Positions 1 to 6,441 of a stretch of DNA of 17,753 bases are shown here, in pieces (the stretch's first letter is position 1; each line of letters opens with the position of its first letter). The stretch is from CAYXPG01 sp964564845 (GTDB lineage Bacteria > Planctomycetota > Phycisphaerae > Sedimentisphaerales > Anaerobacaceae): NCBI GenBank assembly GCA_964564845.1, contig CAZMCN010000031.1:1-17753 (forward strand), read 5' to 3'. The notes under the pieces were generated by a model, which searched no databases, was not told the DNA's origin, and worked only from the letters and a program-made list of their open reading frames with translations. Made by a program: the position numbers and the translations under genes.

Positions 1-423
1 CGCCAGTGCGTCTCCGCTTCGCCAAGTGATACGCTTACACCGATGATTTCACGCCTGCCGTCGGTATCAACCCCGATAAGGGGACAGGTGCAAAAAGCGA
101 TTGAGAGCCTGCCGGATTTAACATTGCCCAGCAGTCAAAGCCAAACACAAAAGGCTACCGGTACAGATGACCAGCCAGCAAACGGCGCTTACAAACCAGC
201 TTACAAAAAACTTACAAAAAATGCTTACTCTGGATTGAAGCAGTCGTCTTTATTTGGCAATGAAAAAAGTAAAACGCTTGGAAATGCTACCAGCCATAAG
301 TCTTATGAAAACAACCCTTTAGGCATAAGAAAAGACCAGATGTCCCTATCTGGTCTTGAACGCGCCCGGCAGGACTCGAACCTGCAACCTTCGGATTCGA
401 AGTCCGCGACTCTATCCAGTTGA
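1..423 (+). CDS. C-terminal tail of a probable tyrosine recombinase (5' end outside window), reading into tRNA-Arg
   Basis: The frame is open from base 1 to a TGA at 421-423, so only the C-terminus is seen. No catalytic Arg/His/Tyr motif is visible here. The identification rests on the style of the tail: a stretch reading KAIESLPDLTLPS, then a polar, low-complexity Ser/Lys/Asn-rich segment containing AYKPAYKKLTKNAY. As I recall, such tails are common on planctomycete phage-type integrases. The last 21 codons are antisense to the tRNA-Arg at 361-434, and the codons before them cross that tRNA's terminator hairpin, so the true protein end may be artefactual. An integrase pointing at the 3' end of a tRNA is the usual layout at the edge of an integrated element. 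The first ATG in frame is at 43, but it is probably internal. It could instead be an unrelated hypothetical protein. Confidence 0.45.
   Translation, partial: RQCVSASPSDTLTPMISRLPSVSTPIRGQVQKAIESLPDLTLPSSQSQTQKATGTDDQPANGAYKPAYKKLTKNAYSGLKQSSLFGNEKSKTLGNATSHKSYENNPLGIRKDQMSLSGLERARQDSNLQPSDSKSATLSS
324..357 (-). terminator. Rho-independent terminator of tRNA-Arg
   Basis: A perfect 10-bp inverted repeat (332-341 with 348-357, stem AAGACCAGAT) surrounds a 6-base loop. On the minus strand it starts 3 bases after the tRNA 3' end and is followed by a T-rich tail (TTCTTATG, 331-324), the expected order for an intrinsic terminator of the minus-strand tRNA transcript. Confidence 0.75.
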
Positions 424-434
424 GCTACGGGCGC
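361..434 (-). tRNA. tRNA-Arg, anticodon TCG
   Basis: The minus strand folds as a 74-nt cloverleaf. The acceptor stem is GCGCCCG with CGGGCGC, the D stem GCTC/GAGT, the anticodon stem GCGGA/TCCGA with one G-A mismatch at its first pair, and the T stem GCAGG/CCTGC with a TTCGAGT loop. The anticodon loop CTTCGAA gives anticodon TCG (34-36), which reads the arginine codon CGA. The discriminator base is G (complement of position 361). CCA is not encoded, since the next bases are TTC, so it must be added by tRNA nucleotidyltransferase. A sigma70-like promoter lies upstream and a hairpin terminator immediately downstream, so it is a single-gene transcript. Confidence 0.95.
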
Positions 435-454
435 CGAAAATTCTGAGCGTTTGT

Positions 455-484
455 AATATAACAAGTTACTACGCATCTTGTCAA
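455..484 (-). promoter_or_regulatory. Sigma70-type promoter of tRNA-Arg
   Basis: On the minus strand a perfect -35 TTGACA (484-479) is separated by 18 bases from a -10 TATATT (460-455). The predicted transcription start is near 448, about 14 bases upstream of the mature tRNA 5' end. An 8-bp inverted repeat (ATTCTGAG at 440-447, CTCAGAAT at 496-503) flanks the promoter. Its role, if any, is unknown. Confidence 0.75.
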
Positions 485-610
485 TTCCTAAAGCACTCAG
501 AATGAGCAAAACGAGCAATTTGTGGAGACTGTAGTTGCTTTACAGAGCCAATAACCTTTAACACTTTTATATATAATAAGTTATGCAAATATTATTTTCG
601 CTAAAGTTGG

Positions 611-808
611 TGTCCAAACTACTACAATGGCAGATTAAGCTATTAAATGGCGTAGCAGCCCCTTCAAAGCAAGACACATTTAAGCGGCAGCGAGGGTATT
701 ATACACAGCCGCAATTTCGTTCGGCGTCTGGTAACCAAGTGATGAATGTATCCGCTCTTGGTTGTAATAATCCACATACGCTTCAATAGCCGCTTTCGCC
801 TCAGTCAG
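611..808 (-). pseudogene. 3' remnant of an IS3-family insertion sequence (transposase C-terminus)
   Basis: Minus-strand codons 808-680 encode about 42 residues ending the integrase core of an IS3-family transposase. The hallmark is YVDYYNQERIHSSLGYQTPNE, the C-terminal YYNxxRxHSSLGYxTPxE signature. The stop codon is at 680-682. Upstream of residue LTEAK the frame loses all resemblance to a transposase, so the gene's 5' part, including the DDE residues, and the other IS end are missing. Between the stop and position 611 is a short non-coding tail. The sequence TGTCCAAACT at 611-620 resembles the terminal inverted repeat of such elements and is the likely outer end. No second copy of that terminus occurs nearby, so this is a dead fragment. 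An open frame does continue upstream into the dat gene (to 1018), but that part is antisense read-through. Confidence 0.75.
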
Positions 809-878
809 ACACGAAGATGGAGTAGCAATATAAGAACATACTCGCGAGATACTGGTAAGATAATCAAAAAGCAAGTCC

Positions 879-1712
879 CTATACCGTAAATGAGATGAAC
901 TGGTTGATGAGTAATTTTGTATATTCGCCTGGCGTGCCGTTGCCGATGGTTTTGTCATCAAATTTGACCACAGGGATAATATCCAAAGTAGTTCCGGCAA
1001 CAAAAAGTTCATCGGCATCGGCCGCCTTTTGCGGTGTTAATGATTTTTCGATTAGCTCTAGTCCGGCATCTTTGGCCGCCTGGATTACAAACCTGCGCGT
1101 GATTGAGGGCAAAATATTAGATGTCAGCGGAGCTGTCTGAAGCTTTTGGTCTGAAATTGCGAAAAAAGCCGAGAGCGACCCTTCCGTTATCAAACCCGCT
1201 TCATTTACAAGTATCGCCTCTTTAGAGCCCTTTGCTGCGGCGTCATTAATCGCAAGGACATTTGGCAACAGGTTCAGTGACTTTATGTTACATTTTTTCC
1301 ATCGCAGGTCAGGATAGGTCGATACCGCAATGCCTTTGGTCTTTTGCAGCGGTGAGCGGGGTAATTCTGCGATGGTCAAAAAAAAGTTAGGTTTCAGGCC
1401 GGGTCCCCAAATATGGTTTCGTATCGTCGAGCCTCTGGTGATATGAAAATAGATTAAAGCATTGGGTATAGCTGCAGCATCAAAGGCCTTTTGTACACGG
1501 CGGCGAATCTGTTCGATATCTACACCGGTTATTTTAACAGCGGCTAAGCTGCTGGAAAACCTCTGGAGGTGCTCATCAAATGCAAAAATTTTGCCGTTGT
1601 AGCTTCTCAACGCTTCATAGACGCCGTCGCCAAAGTAAAGCCCACGGTCAAGATAAGGTGAGGCAAGCTCCTCTATCGGTACAATTTTGTCCTCTATCAT
1701 AGCTATCTGCAT
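879..1712 (-). CDS. dat: D-alanine (D-amino acid) aminotransferase, class IV PLP enzyme
   Basis: This 277-residue class IV aminotransferase probably interconverts D-alanine plus 2-oxoglutarate with pyruvate plus D-glutamate, supplying D-amino acids for peptidoglycan. Visible features are the RGLYFGDGVYEALR start of the fold, the PLP lysine K144 in NIKSLNLLPNVLA, E177 in ITEGS, and the C-terminal block ELFVAGTTLDIIPVV followed by a GExT motif. Residues R98 and H100 in TIRNH fall at the positions of the carboxylate-trap pair of Bacillus D-alanine aminotransferase, which favours this function over branched-chain aminotransferase or aminodeoxychorismate lyase. Length is normal for the family. The ATG at 1710-1712 is preceded by AGGAG, 7 bases upstream. 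The gene reads divergently from rplU, and downstream it faces an IS fragment. It is cytoplasmic and apparently monocistronic. Confidence 0.88.
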   Translation of the reverse strand: MQIAMIEDKIVPIEELASPYLDRGLYFGDGVYEALRSYNGKIFAFDEHLQRFSSSLAAVKITGVDIEQIRRRVQKAFDAAAIPNALIYFHITRGSTIRNHIWGPGLKPNFFLTIAELPRSPLQKTKGIAVSTYPDLRWKKCNIKSLNLLPNVLAINDAAAKGSKEAILVNEAGLITEGSLSAFFAISDQKLQTAPLTSNILPSITRRFVIQAAKDAGLELIEKSLTPQKAADADELFVAGTTLDIIPVVKFDDKTIGNGTPGEYTKLLINQFISFTV

Positions 1713-1787
1713 AAATCTGCTCCTGCATTGTAGATACCGGCGATTTAAGGTTAAACTTCAGGCTGCAAAAATATCTGATAATTTTAC

Positions 1788-1816
1788 TTTACAAAACAGG
1801 ATTTGGCATCTAAAAT
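1788..1816 (+). promoter_or_regulatory. Promoter for rplU
   Basis: TTTACA (1788-1793) and TAAAAT (1811-1816) are separated by exactly 17 bases. The predicted start is near 1823, giving a leader of about 40 bases before the GTG at 1864. The dat-rplU gap is 151 bases and must also contain the divergent dat promoter. A candidate for dat on the minus strand (1755-1750 and 1732-1727) would start transcription inside its own ribosome site, so I do not list it. Confidence 0.6.
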
Positions 1817-1863
1817 ACCCGCCCAATTGAGATTTTTAAATACAAAAATAAGGAATTCTCAAA

Positions 1864-2193
1864 GTGTATGCAGTAATTGAACAAGGGTCAAAGCAGTATA
1901 AAATCGCACAGGGCGATTGTTTAAATATCGAACTGACTGATGTTCCGCCCGATGCCCGGACCATCGAGCTGGATAAGGTTTTATTTGTAAACGATGAAGG
2001 AACAGTCAAAATCGGCACGCCTTATCTCGAAAGTGCGAAGGTTACAGCCTCATTTAAGGGTACCGCCGGAGAGGCGATAGTCAAAGGCAAAAAGCTGTAT
2101 CCGATGCACTTTCGCAAACGCAAGAACAGTAAAAGACGCATCGGCCACCGTCAAAAGTATCTGCAGGTGATAATTGACAGGATAGAGGCCTGA
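1864..2193 (+). CDS. rplU: 50S ribosomal protein L21
   Basis: The 109-residue protein carries the L21 signature throughout. It begins MYAVIEQGSKQYKIAQGD (family MYAIIExGGKQYKV), has a DKVLFV strand and a KIGTPYLESAKVTA segment. It ends with a basic RKRKNSKRRIGHRQKY rRNA-binding stretch, the family's KKxxxRRxGHRQ motif. L21 binds 23S rRNA early in 50S assembly. The start is GTG. The nearby ATG at 1868 is out of frame, and an AGGA (1850-1853) lies at a usable distance. In most bacteria rplU is followed directly by rpmA (L27), but here the next gene is on the opposite strand 25 bases away, so rpmA must be elsewhere. The gene has its own promoter and appears monocistronic. Confidence 0.95.
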   Translation: MYAVIEQGSKQYKIAQGDCLNIELTDVPPDARTIELDKVLFVNDEGTVKIGTPYLESAKVTASFKGTAGEAIVKGKKLYPMHFRKRKNSKRRIGHRQKYLQVIIDRIEA

Positions 2194-2218
2194 TGTCGGT
2201 GAAGTTTTTTGGCAGGAG

Positions 2219-2878
2219 TTATCCGTTTTTCGGCGTAAGGTTTTGTTTTGCCTCTGATATTAGTTTGTCAGCGTACTTTTGCCACTGAGCAGGGCCGTTT
2301 TTGATAAAAAAATCAAACGACTTATCGTCAACCAGCTTCCCTAATACTGCTTTACGGCCGGCCGCATCCGCAACATCTTCAATAACACGCTTTCGCAGCT
2401 TTTCGAGTTCATCCAGGAATTTGCCGTGCTCGCCGGTAAATAACTGCTCGAGTTTTTTTCGCAAATGGCCGGTGTAGGCCGGACAGTGTCCTTCGGTGCC
2501 GACGGCAATTTGCAGGCTGCCTCTTTTTACAACAGCCGGCATGATAAAATCGCAAAGGTCGGGTTCATCGACAACGTTACATAAAATTTCCAATTGTTGA
2601 CAGTCCTTGTAAATCTGCCTGTTTAGTTGCGGGTTTGCCGTTGCAGCTATGGCCAGCACCGCTCCTGCCAGATAATCTTTGGAGTATTTTGATTTAACTA
2701 ATTCGACATTCGTGTTATGGCGAAGGGTCGTCAGCATACCGTCGATATTTTTAGATACTACAACGAGCCGGGCTTTTGCAGATAAAAGGGTCTGAGCCAT
2801 TTTAAGTGCTACGGCTCCGGCGCCGATTACCACAACGCGACGGCCGGCCAATTCCAAAAATATGGGGTATTTAGCCAT
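2219..2878 (-). CDS. Precorrin-2 dehydrogenase / sirohydrochlorin ferrochelatase-type protein (CysG N-domain, Met8p family)
   Basis: This 219-residue cytoplasmic protein matches the N-terminal module of CysG, which uses NAD+ to oxidise precorrin-2 to sirohydrochlorin and can insert iron to give siroheme. The Rossmann loop is VVVIGAGAVALK (G19, G21, A24). The catalytic-aspartate motif CNVVDEPDLCDF places D104 at the same number as Asp104 of E. coli CysG. The block FIMPAVVKRGSLQIAVGTEG follows the family pattern. There is no C-terminal uroporphyrinogen methyltransferase domain, so the methylating partner must be separate. Relative to E. coli CysG, the positions of Ser128 and Ser132 are Thr and Cys. 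No hem gene is adjacent; the gene sits between rplU (convergent) and a Cys/Met-metabolism gene (divergent). Iron-chelating ability cannot be judged from sequence. Confidence 0.88.
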   Translation of the reverse strand: MAKYPIFLELAGRRVVVIGAGAVALKMAQTLLSAKARLVVVSKNIDGMLTTLRHNTNVELVKSKYSKDYLAGAVLAIAATANPQLNRQIYKDCQQLEILCNVVDEPDLCDFIMPAVVKRGSLQIAVGTEGHCPAYTGHLRKKLEQLFTGEHGKFLDELEKLRKRVIEDVADAAGRKAVLGKLVDDKSFDFFIKNGPAQWQKYADKLISEAKQNLTPKNG

Positions 2879-2884
2879 AACATT

Positions 2885-2893
2885 ATTATATCA
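2885..2893 (-). promoter_or_regulatory. Extended -10 promoter abutting the siroheme gene; possible leaderless mRNA
   Basis: The minus strand reads TGATATAAT (2893-2885), a consensus extended -10 (TGn-TATAAT). Only six bases separate it from the ATG whose first base is 2878, so transcription would begin at or next to the start codon. No Shine-Dalgarno sequence precedes the ATG, which agrees with a leaderless transcript. A good -35 is not visible, as is common for extended -10 promoters. Confidence 0.5.
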
Positions 2894-3025
2894 CATATCA
2901 ACCGATGGCAATGTAGAAAATTTAAAAATGAGCAGACACAATCCCCAGACGCTGACAGCGGGAACACAGTTAGGTATTTGGCGCAATAAAGCCCTTAGAA
3001 TTTGGCTGAAATAAGGTTTTTGTTA

Positions 3026-3053
3026 TTGTGTCTTCTGATAAGAAATGTTATAG
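3026..3053 (+). promoter_or_regulatory. Weak candidate promoter for the Cys/Met-metabolism PLP enzyme gene
   Basis: TTGTGT (3026-3031) and TTATAG (3048-3053) are spaced by 16 bases. This is the best match in the 234-base gap between the divergent siroheme gene and the ATG at 3113. It is far from consensus. I see no riboswitch-like fold (for example a SAM aptamer) in the gap. Confidence 0.3.
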
Positions 3054-3112
3054 AAATAAGTAATATTTAAGGCAGTCAGTTCGAATTATTTTGATTGTTC
3101 TGGAGAAGTATT

Positions 3113-4360
3113 ATGTCTGCTCAACAAGTGCCTAATCAGGAAAAATTTGACCCGGTTGAATCTCTGGCTGAGTTGCGCCACGAGTTTGGCGAGCACGGCG
3201 GCGTCAATATGTCAATCGAGACAAGCTGCACATTCACCGTATTGGAGGCAGAGACGATGCCGAAGTTATTCCGGGGTGAAGTCGGGCCCGAAACAGCCGA
3301 CATTTATCTTTACAGTCGGCACTATAACCCGACAGTTTGCGTACTAAGCCGTGAGATAGCTGCAATTGAGGGTACCGAAGCCGCCTATTGCACTTCGAGC
3401 GGTATGAGCGCCATTTCCGCTGTGATTATGCAGTTGTGCTCTCCCGGTGACCATGTCGTAGCAGGAGATACACTTTACGGCGGGACCTTCGCACTACTTC
3501 ACGACTTTTTGCCTACAAAAGCCAACGTTGAGACTACCTTTGTGGGTATCGCAGACTTAGAGGCTGTTGAAGCAGCTTTTACCAACCGAACAAAACTGCT
3601 GTATATAGAATCAATGTCAAACCCCACTCTTATTGTCGCCGACATTCCACGCCTGGCCGAGATAGCACATCGGCATAATGCAAAACTGGTTGTGGACAAC
3701 ACGTTTTCACCGATGGTATTATCGCCGGCCAAACTTGGTGCTGATATTGTAGCTTACAGTCTTACAAAGTTTGTCAATGGTTCGGCGGACATAATAGCCG
3801 GGGCCATTTGTAGCGATAAAGACCTAATCCACCAGTTGATAGACCTGCATAGTGGTAGTATGATGCTTCTCGGACCGACAATGGACCCGAGGATAGCGTT
3901 CGAGATTAGCATGCGTCTGCCTCACCTGGGTATACGAATGGCCGAGCACAGCCATCGAGCATTGACCTACAGTGAGCGACTCGAGAAGCTTGGAATATCT
4001 GTTGTCTATCCCGGCCTGCCGTCACATCCACAATATGAGCTCTTAAAAGGGATGGCCAACGAAGGATTCGGCTTCGGCGGAATGTTTTGTATCGATATGG
4101 GTACAAGGGAACGGGCATACGAATTGATGGAACTGCTGCAAAACGAAAATCGCTTCGGATACATTGCCGTAAGCCTTGGATATTATGATACCCTGATGTC
4201 GTGCTCGGCGAGTTCGACCTCCAGTGAACTCTCGCCCGAAGACCAGAGCCAGGCGGGTATTTCGCCGGGATTAGTCCGTTTTTCCACCGGCTACACCGGC
4301 AGCCTGCAACAACGCTGGTCCCAGTTGGAAAATGCCTTGCGCACCCTTGGTGTCATTTAA
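3113..4360 (+). CDS. Cys/Met-metabolism PLP enzyme, methionine gamma-lyase / cystathionine gamma-synthase family
   Basis: The product is a 415-residue fold-type I PLP enzyme of sulfur amino acid metabolism. Visible features are the phosphate-binding YSR (67-69) from the neighbouring subunit, SSGMSA (95-100) after the glycine loop, the stacking Tyr in LYGGTFALLH (Y122), D195 in VVDNTFSP, the Schiff-base lysine K219 in YSLTKFVNG, and a carboxylate-binding Arg in GLVRFSTG (R389). Length is typical. The cysteine characteristic of true methionine gamma-lyases (LYGCTFAF) is Gly here, so a cystathionine synthase or lyase, or O-acetylhomoserine-type activity, is equally possible. I chose ATG 3113 because GGAGAAG (3102-3108) lies just upstream. 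The in-frame TTG at 3095 would put that site inside the gene. It may be its own transcript; its function beyond the family is open. Confidence 0.85.
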   Translation: MSAQQVPNQEKFDPVESLAELRHEFGEHGGVNMSIETSCTFTVLEAETMPKLFRGEVGPETADIYLYSRHYNPTVCVLSREIAAIEGTEAAYCTSSGMSAISAVIMQLCSPGDHVVAGDTLYGGTFALLHDFLPTKANVETTFVGIADLEAVEAAFTNRTKLLYIESMSNPTLIVADIPRLAEIAHRHNAKLVVDNTFSPMVLSPAKLGADIVAYSLTKFVNGSADIIAGAICSDKDLIHQLIDLHSGSMMLLGPTMDPRIAFEISMRLPHLGIRMAEHSHRALTYSERLEKLGISVVYPGLPSHPQYELLKGMANEGFGFGGMFCIDMGTRERAYELMELLQNENRFGYIAVSLGYYDTLMSCSASSTSSELSPEDQSQAGISPGLVRFSTGYTGSLQQRWSQLENALRTLGVI

Positions 4361-4477
4361 GTTGGAGTTGAACTGGTATGGTTCGTGGTTTTTTGACCAC
4401 GGTTAATAAAAATCTGTTTTCGATGCGAAGTTACGCTGCATTAAAATTCGAAAAAAGATAAAGCTGGAAAAGGAAAA

Positions 4478-5548
4478 ATGAAAGCAGCGTTGGTTGGGCT
4501 GTTGCAATCAGGCAAAAGCACTATTTCGTCGGCTATTAGCGGCAGGACGATTGCCGCAATGGGTTCGAGCGCCATTGAAGAAGCGATTGTGCCGGTCCCT
4601 GATGCAAGACTTGATTGGCTCAGAAAATATTACAAGCCCAGAAAAACAACGTATGCAACTATTGACTGTCTTGATGTGCCGGGTTTTAACTTTGCAGATG
4701 AGCATGGCCGAGCAGCAGCCAGACGCCTGATTAACCGGATAAGAATCGTTGATATGCTGGTCCTGGTGGTGCGGGCGTTTGAAGATCCGGCGGTGCCCGC
4801 TTATCGAAACAGCGTAAATCCGTCCAGAGATTTAGTGGAATTGAAAACCGAACTGCTACTGGCCGATTTGGAACTCGTATCAACACGAATCGAAAAACTT
4901 GAAAAGCAGGTCAATAAACCAACAAAAACTCAGGCACACGACAAAGCCGAACTGGCATTGCAAAAAAAACTACAGCAGACAATAGAATCAGAGAAGCCGA
5001 TAAGCAGTGTTATTGAGACCGAAGCTGAACTTGAAATGATTAAATCCCTTGGATTTTTGACGTTGAAACCAATGGCTGTTGCGGTAAATCCTGGCGAGGA
5101 GCAGTTGGAGCCAAGATTTGATTTTCCCGACGTGCTCGATGATGATGTTCCGGTTATTACGATTTGTGCCAAGCTGGAATATGAATTGGCACAACTGGAT
5201 GCCGACAGTAGAAATGAGTTTATGGCCGATTTAGGCATTACCGAGTCGGCGGTAAGTAGATTTGTTAACGGCTGCTATTCGGCATCGGGGTTGATTAGTT
5301 TTTTAACAGTTGTTTCAGATGAGCTACGTGCCTGGCCGATAAAACAGGGAACTACCGCCCTTGATGCGGCAGGAAAGGTGCATACCGATATTAAAAGAGG
5401 ATTTATAAAAGCAGAAACTTTCGGCTTTGACGACCTCAAAGAGCTTGGCGATGAAAAAACCGTAAAGGTAGCCGGTAAAATCCGGCTCGAAGGAAAAGAT
5501 TATATCGTCAGGGACGGCGATATCATTAATTTCAGATTTAATGTTTAG
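4478..5548 (+). CDS. Divergent YchF/Obg-family P-loop nucleotidase with TGS domain
   Basis: This 356-residue cytoplasmic protein is built like YchF (the bacterial homologue of OLA1): a nucleotide-binding domain, a helical hairpin inserted at about 125-175, and a C-terminal TGS domain (about 285-353). The TGS part is nearly canonical, with IKQGTTALDAAGKVHTDI, RGFIKAE, and the ending GKDYIVRDGDIINFRFNV. The N-terminal half is divergent. The P-loop is GLLQSGKST (7-15) rather than GLPNVGKST, the NYPFATIxPN switch motif is not recognisable, and only VPVPDARLDWL and DVPGF (66-70) remain. The base-recognition motif reads AVNPGEEQL instead of the usual NVDE-type motif. It is probably a paralogue rather than the housekeeping YchF. 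AAGGAA precedes the ATG. The SDR gene follows after 23 bases, so co-transcription is likely. ATP versus GTP preference and target are unknown. Confidence 0.85.
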   Translation: MKAALVGLLQSGKSTISSAISGRTIAAMGSSAIEEAIVPVPDARLDWLRKYYKPRKTTYATIDCLDVPGFNFADEHGRAAARRLINRIRIVDMLVLVVRAFEDPAVPAYRNSVNPSRDLVELKTELLLADLELVSTRIEKLEKQVNKPTKTQAHDKAELALQKKLQQTIESEKPISSVIETEAELEMIKSLGFLTLKPMAVAVNPGEEQLEPRFDFPDVLDDDVPVITICAKLEYELAQLDADSRNEFMADLGITESAVSRFVNGCYSASGLISFLTVVSDELRAWPIKQGTTALDAAGKVHTDIKRGFIKAETFGFDDLKELGDEKTVKVAGKIRLEGKDYIVRDGDIINFRFNV

Positions 5549-5571
5549 TTACAGGTTTTAAGGACGGGCTT

Positions 5572-6390
5572 ATGGGTTGGCTTAATTTGGAAAGAAAGGT
5601 TGCAATTGTTACCGGTGGTGCTTCCGGAATCGGCAGGGCTGTCTGTGAAGGATTGGCCCAAGTCGGGGCCCGGCTCGTCGTTGCAGATGTAAACGAAAAG
5701 GCCGCTCAAGAGGCTGCAGCAGAGTTAAAAGGTAACTTTGGCGGTGAGCACATTTTTACTAAAACAGATGTTACCAGCAAGACAAGTGTTGACGCTATGG
5801 TTAAGGCAACACTTGATGCTTTTGGCTGTATTGATATTTTAGTGAACAATGCCGGGATTAATGTCCCGCGGCTGCTTGTTGACCCTGCCGGCAAAGAAGA
5901 ATTGACCGAGGAGATTTGGGACAGGGTCGTCTCTATTAACCAAAAAGGAGTCTTCCTGTGCGCTCAGGCCGTGGCCAGAGTTATGATTAAGTCAAACAAT
6001 GGCGGCGTTATCATAAATATGGCTTCAGAGTCAGGTATGGAAGGCTCGGAAGGCCAAAGCGCCTATGCCTGTACAAAGGCTGCCATTTATAATCTGACAC
6101 GTTCCTGGGCGAAGGAATTCGGCAAACACAATGTTCGTGTTGTCGGTGTCGCACCGGGAATACTGGAGGCGACCGCTTTGCGCTCCGAAGAATACGAACG
6201 TGCCTTAGCCTATACCCGCGGAATCACCGTCGAAAAGCTGCGCGAAAAATATAAGAAAATTTCTATCCCACTTGGCAGAAGCGGCAAACTCAGCGAAGTT
6301 GCCAACACCGTCTGCTTCCTGGCCTCTGAACGCAGCAGCTATGTCCACGGCACTGTCATTAACGTCTCAGGCGGCAAGACAAGAGCTTGA
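5572..6390 (+). CDS. SDR-family oxidoreductase, sorbitol-6-phosphate 2-dehydrogenase-like
   Basis: A classical short-chain dehydrogenase of 272 residues. The NAD-binding glycine motif is TGGASGIG (14-21). D39 ending the second strand favours NAD(H) over NADP(H). NNAG is at 92-95, the structural Asn at N123, and the catalytic set S152, Y165, K169 (YACTK) is complete. The C-terminal segment GVAPGILEATALRSEEYERA, then YTRGITVEKL, PLGRSGKLSEVA and a final GGKTRA resembles enzymes annotated as sorbitol-6-phosphate 2-dehydrogenase, which oxidise sorbitol 6-phosphate to fructose 6-phosphate. No phosphotransferase or sugar-transport gene accompanies it here, so the substrate is inferred only. The ATG has AGGA about 8 bases upstream and lies 23 bases after the YchF-like gene. 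Confidence 0.85.
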   Translation: MGWLNLERKVAIVTGGASGIGRAVCEGLAQVGARLVVADVNEKAAQEAAAELKGNFGGEHIFTKTDVTSKTSVDAMVKATLDAFGCIDILVNNAGINVPRLLVDPAGKEELTEEIWDRVVSINQKGVFLCAQAVARVMIKSNNGGVIINMASESGMEGSEGQSAYACTKAAIYNLTRSWAKEFGKHNVRVVGVAPGILEATALRSEEYERALAYTRGITVEKLREKYKKISIPLGRSGKLSEVANTVCFLASERSSYVHGTVINVSGGKTRA

Positions 6391-6441
6391 CCGACTGAGT
6401 ATAATATGGGGTGGTTAAGGTACTAATAAAGTGTTGGAGCT

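Noticed and set aside
303..518. 71-residue minus-strand open frame containing VAQLDRVADFESEGCRFESCR
   Set aside because: This is the well-known spurious translation of a tRNA gene; the frame spans the tRNA-Arg, its terminator and promoter.
583..789. 68-residue plus-strand open frame
   Set aside because: It is antisense to the IS fragment, with no recognisable protein features and no ribosome site.
809..1018. Upstream extension of the transposase-like minus-strand frame
   Set aside because: It overlaps the 3' end of dat in another frame and has no transposase similarity; only the part below 808 is IS-derived.
1727..1755. Minus-strand TTTAAC-N17-TACAAT as the dat promoter
   Set aside because: The hexamers fit, but the predicted start would lie inside the dat Shine-Dalgarno, so either the promoter or the site is wrong; I could not decide.
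4384..4401. Hairpin CGTGGT/ACCACG after the Cys/Met enzyme gene as a terminator
   Set aside because: The stem is only 6 bp, the T run is in the loop instead of after the stem, and the sequence that follows is A-rich.
6400..6405. TATAAT between the SDR gene and cinA as a cinA promoter
   Set aside because: No acceptable -35 lies at 16-18 bases and no TGn extension is present; TTGACC is only 7 bases upstream.
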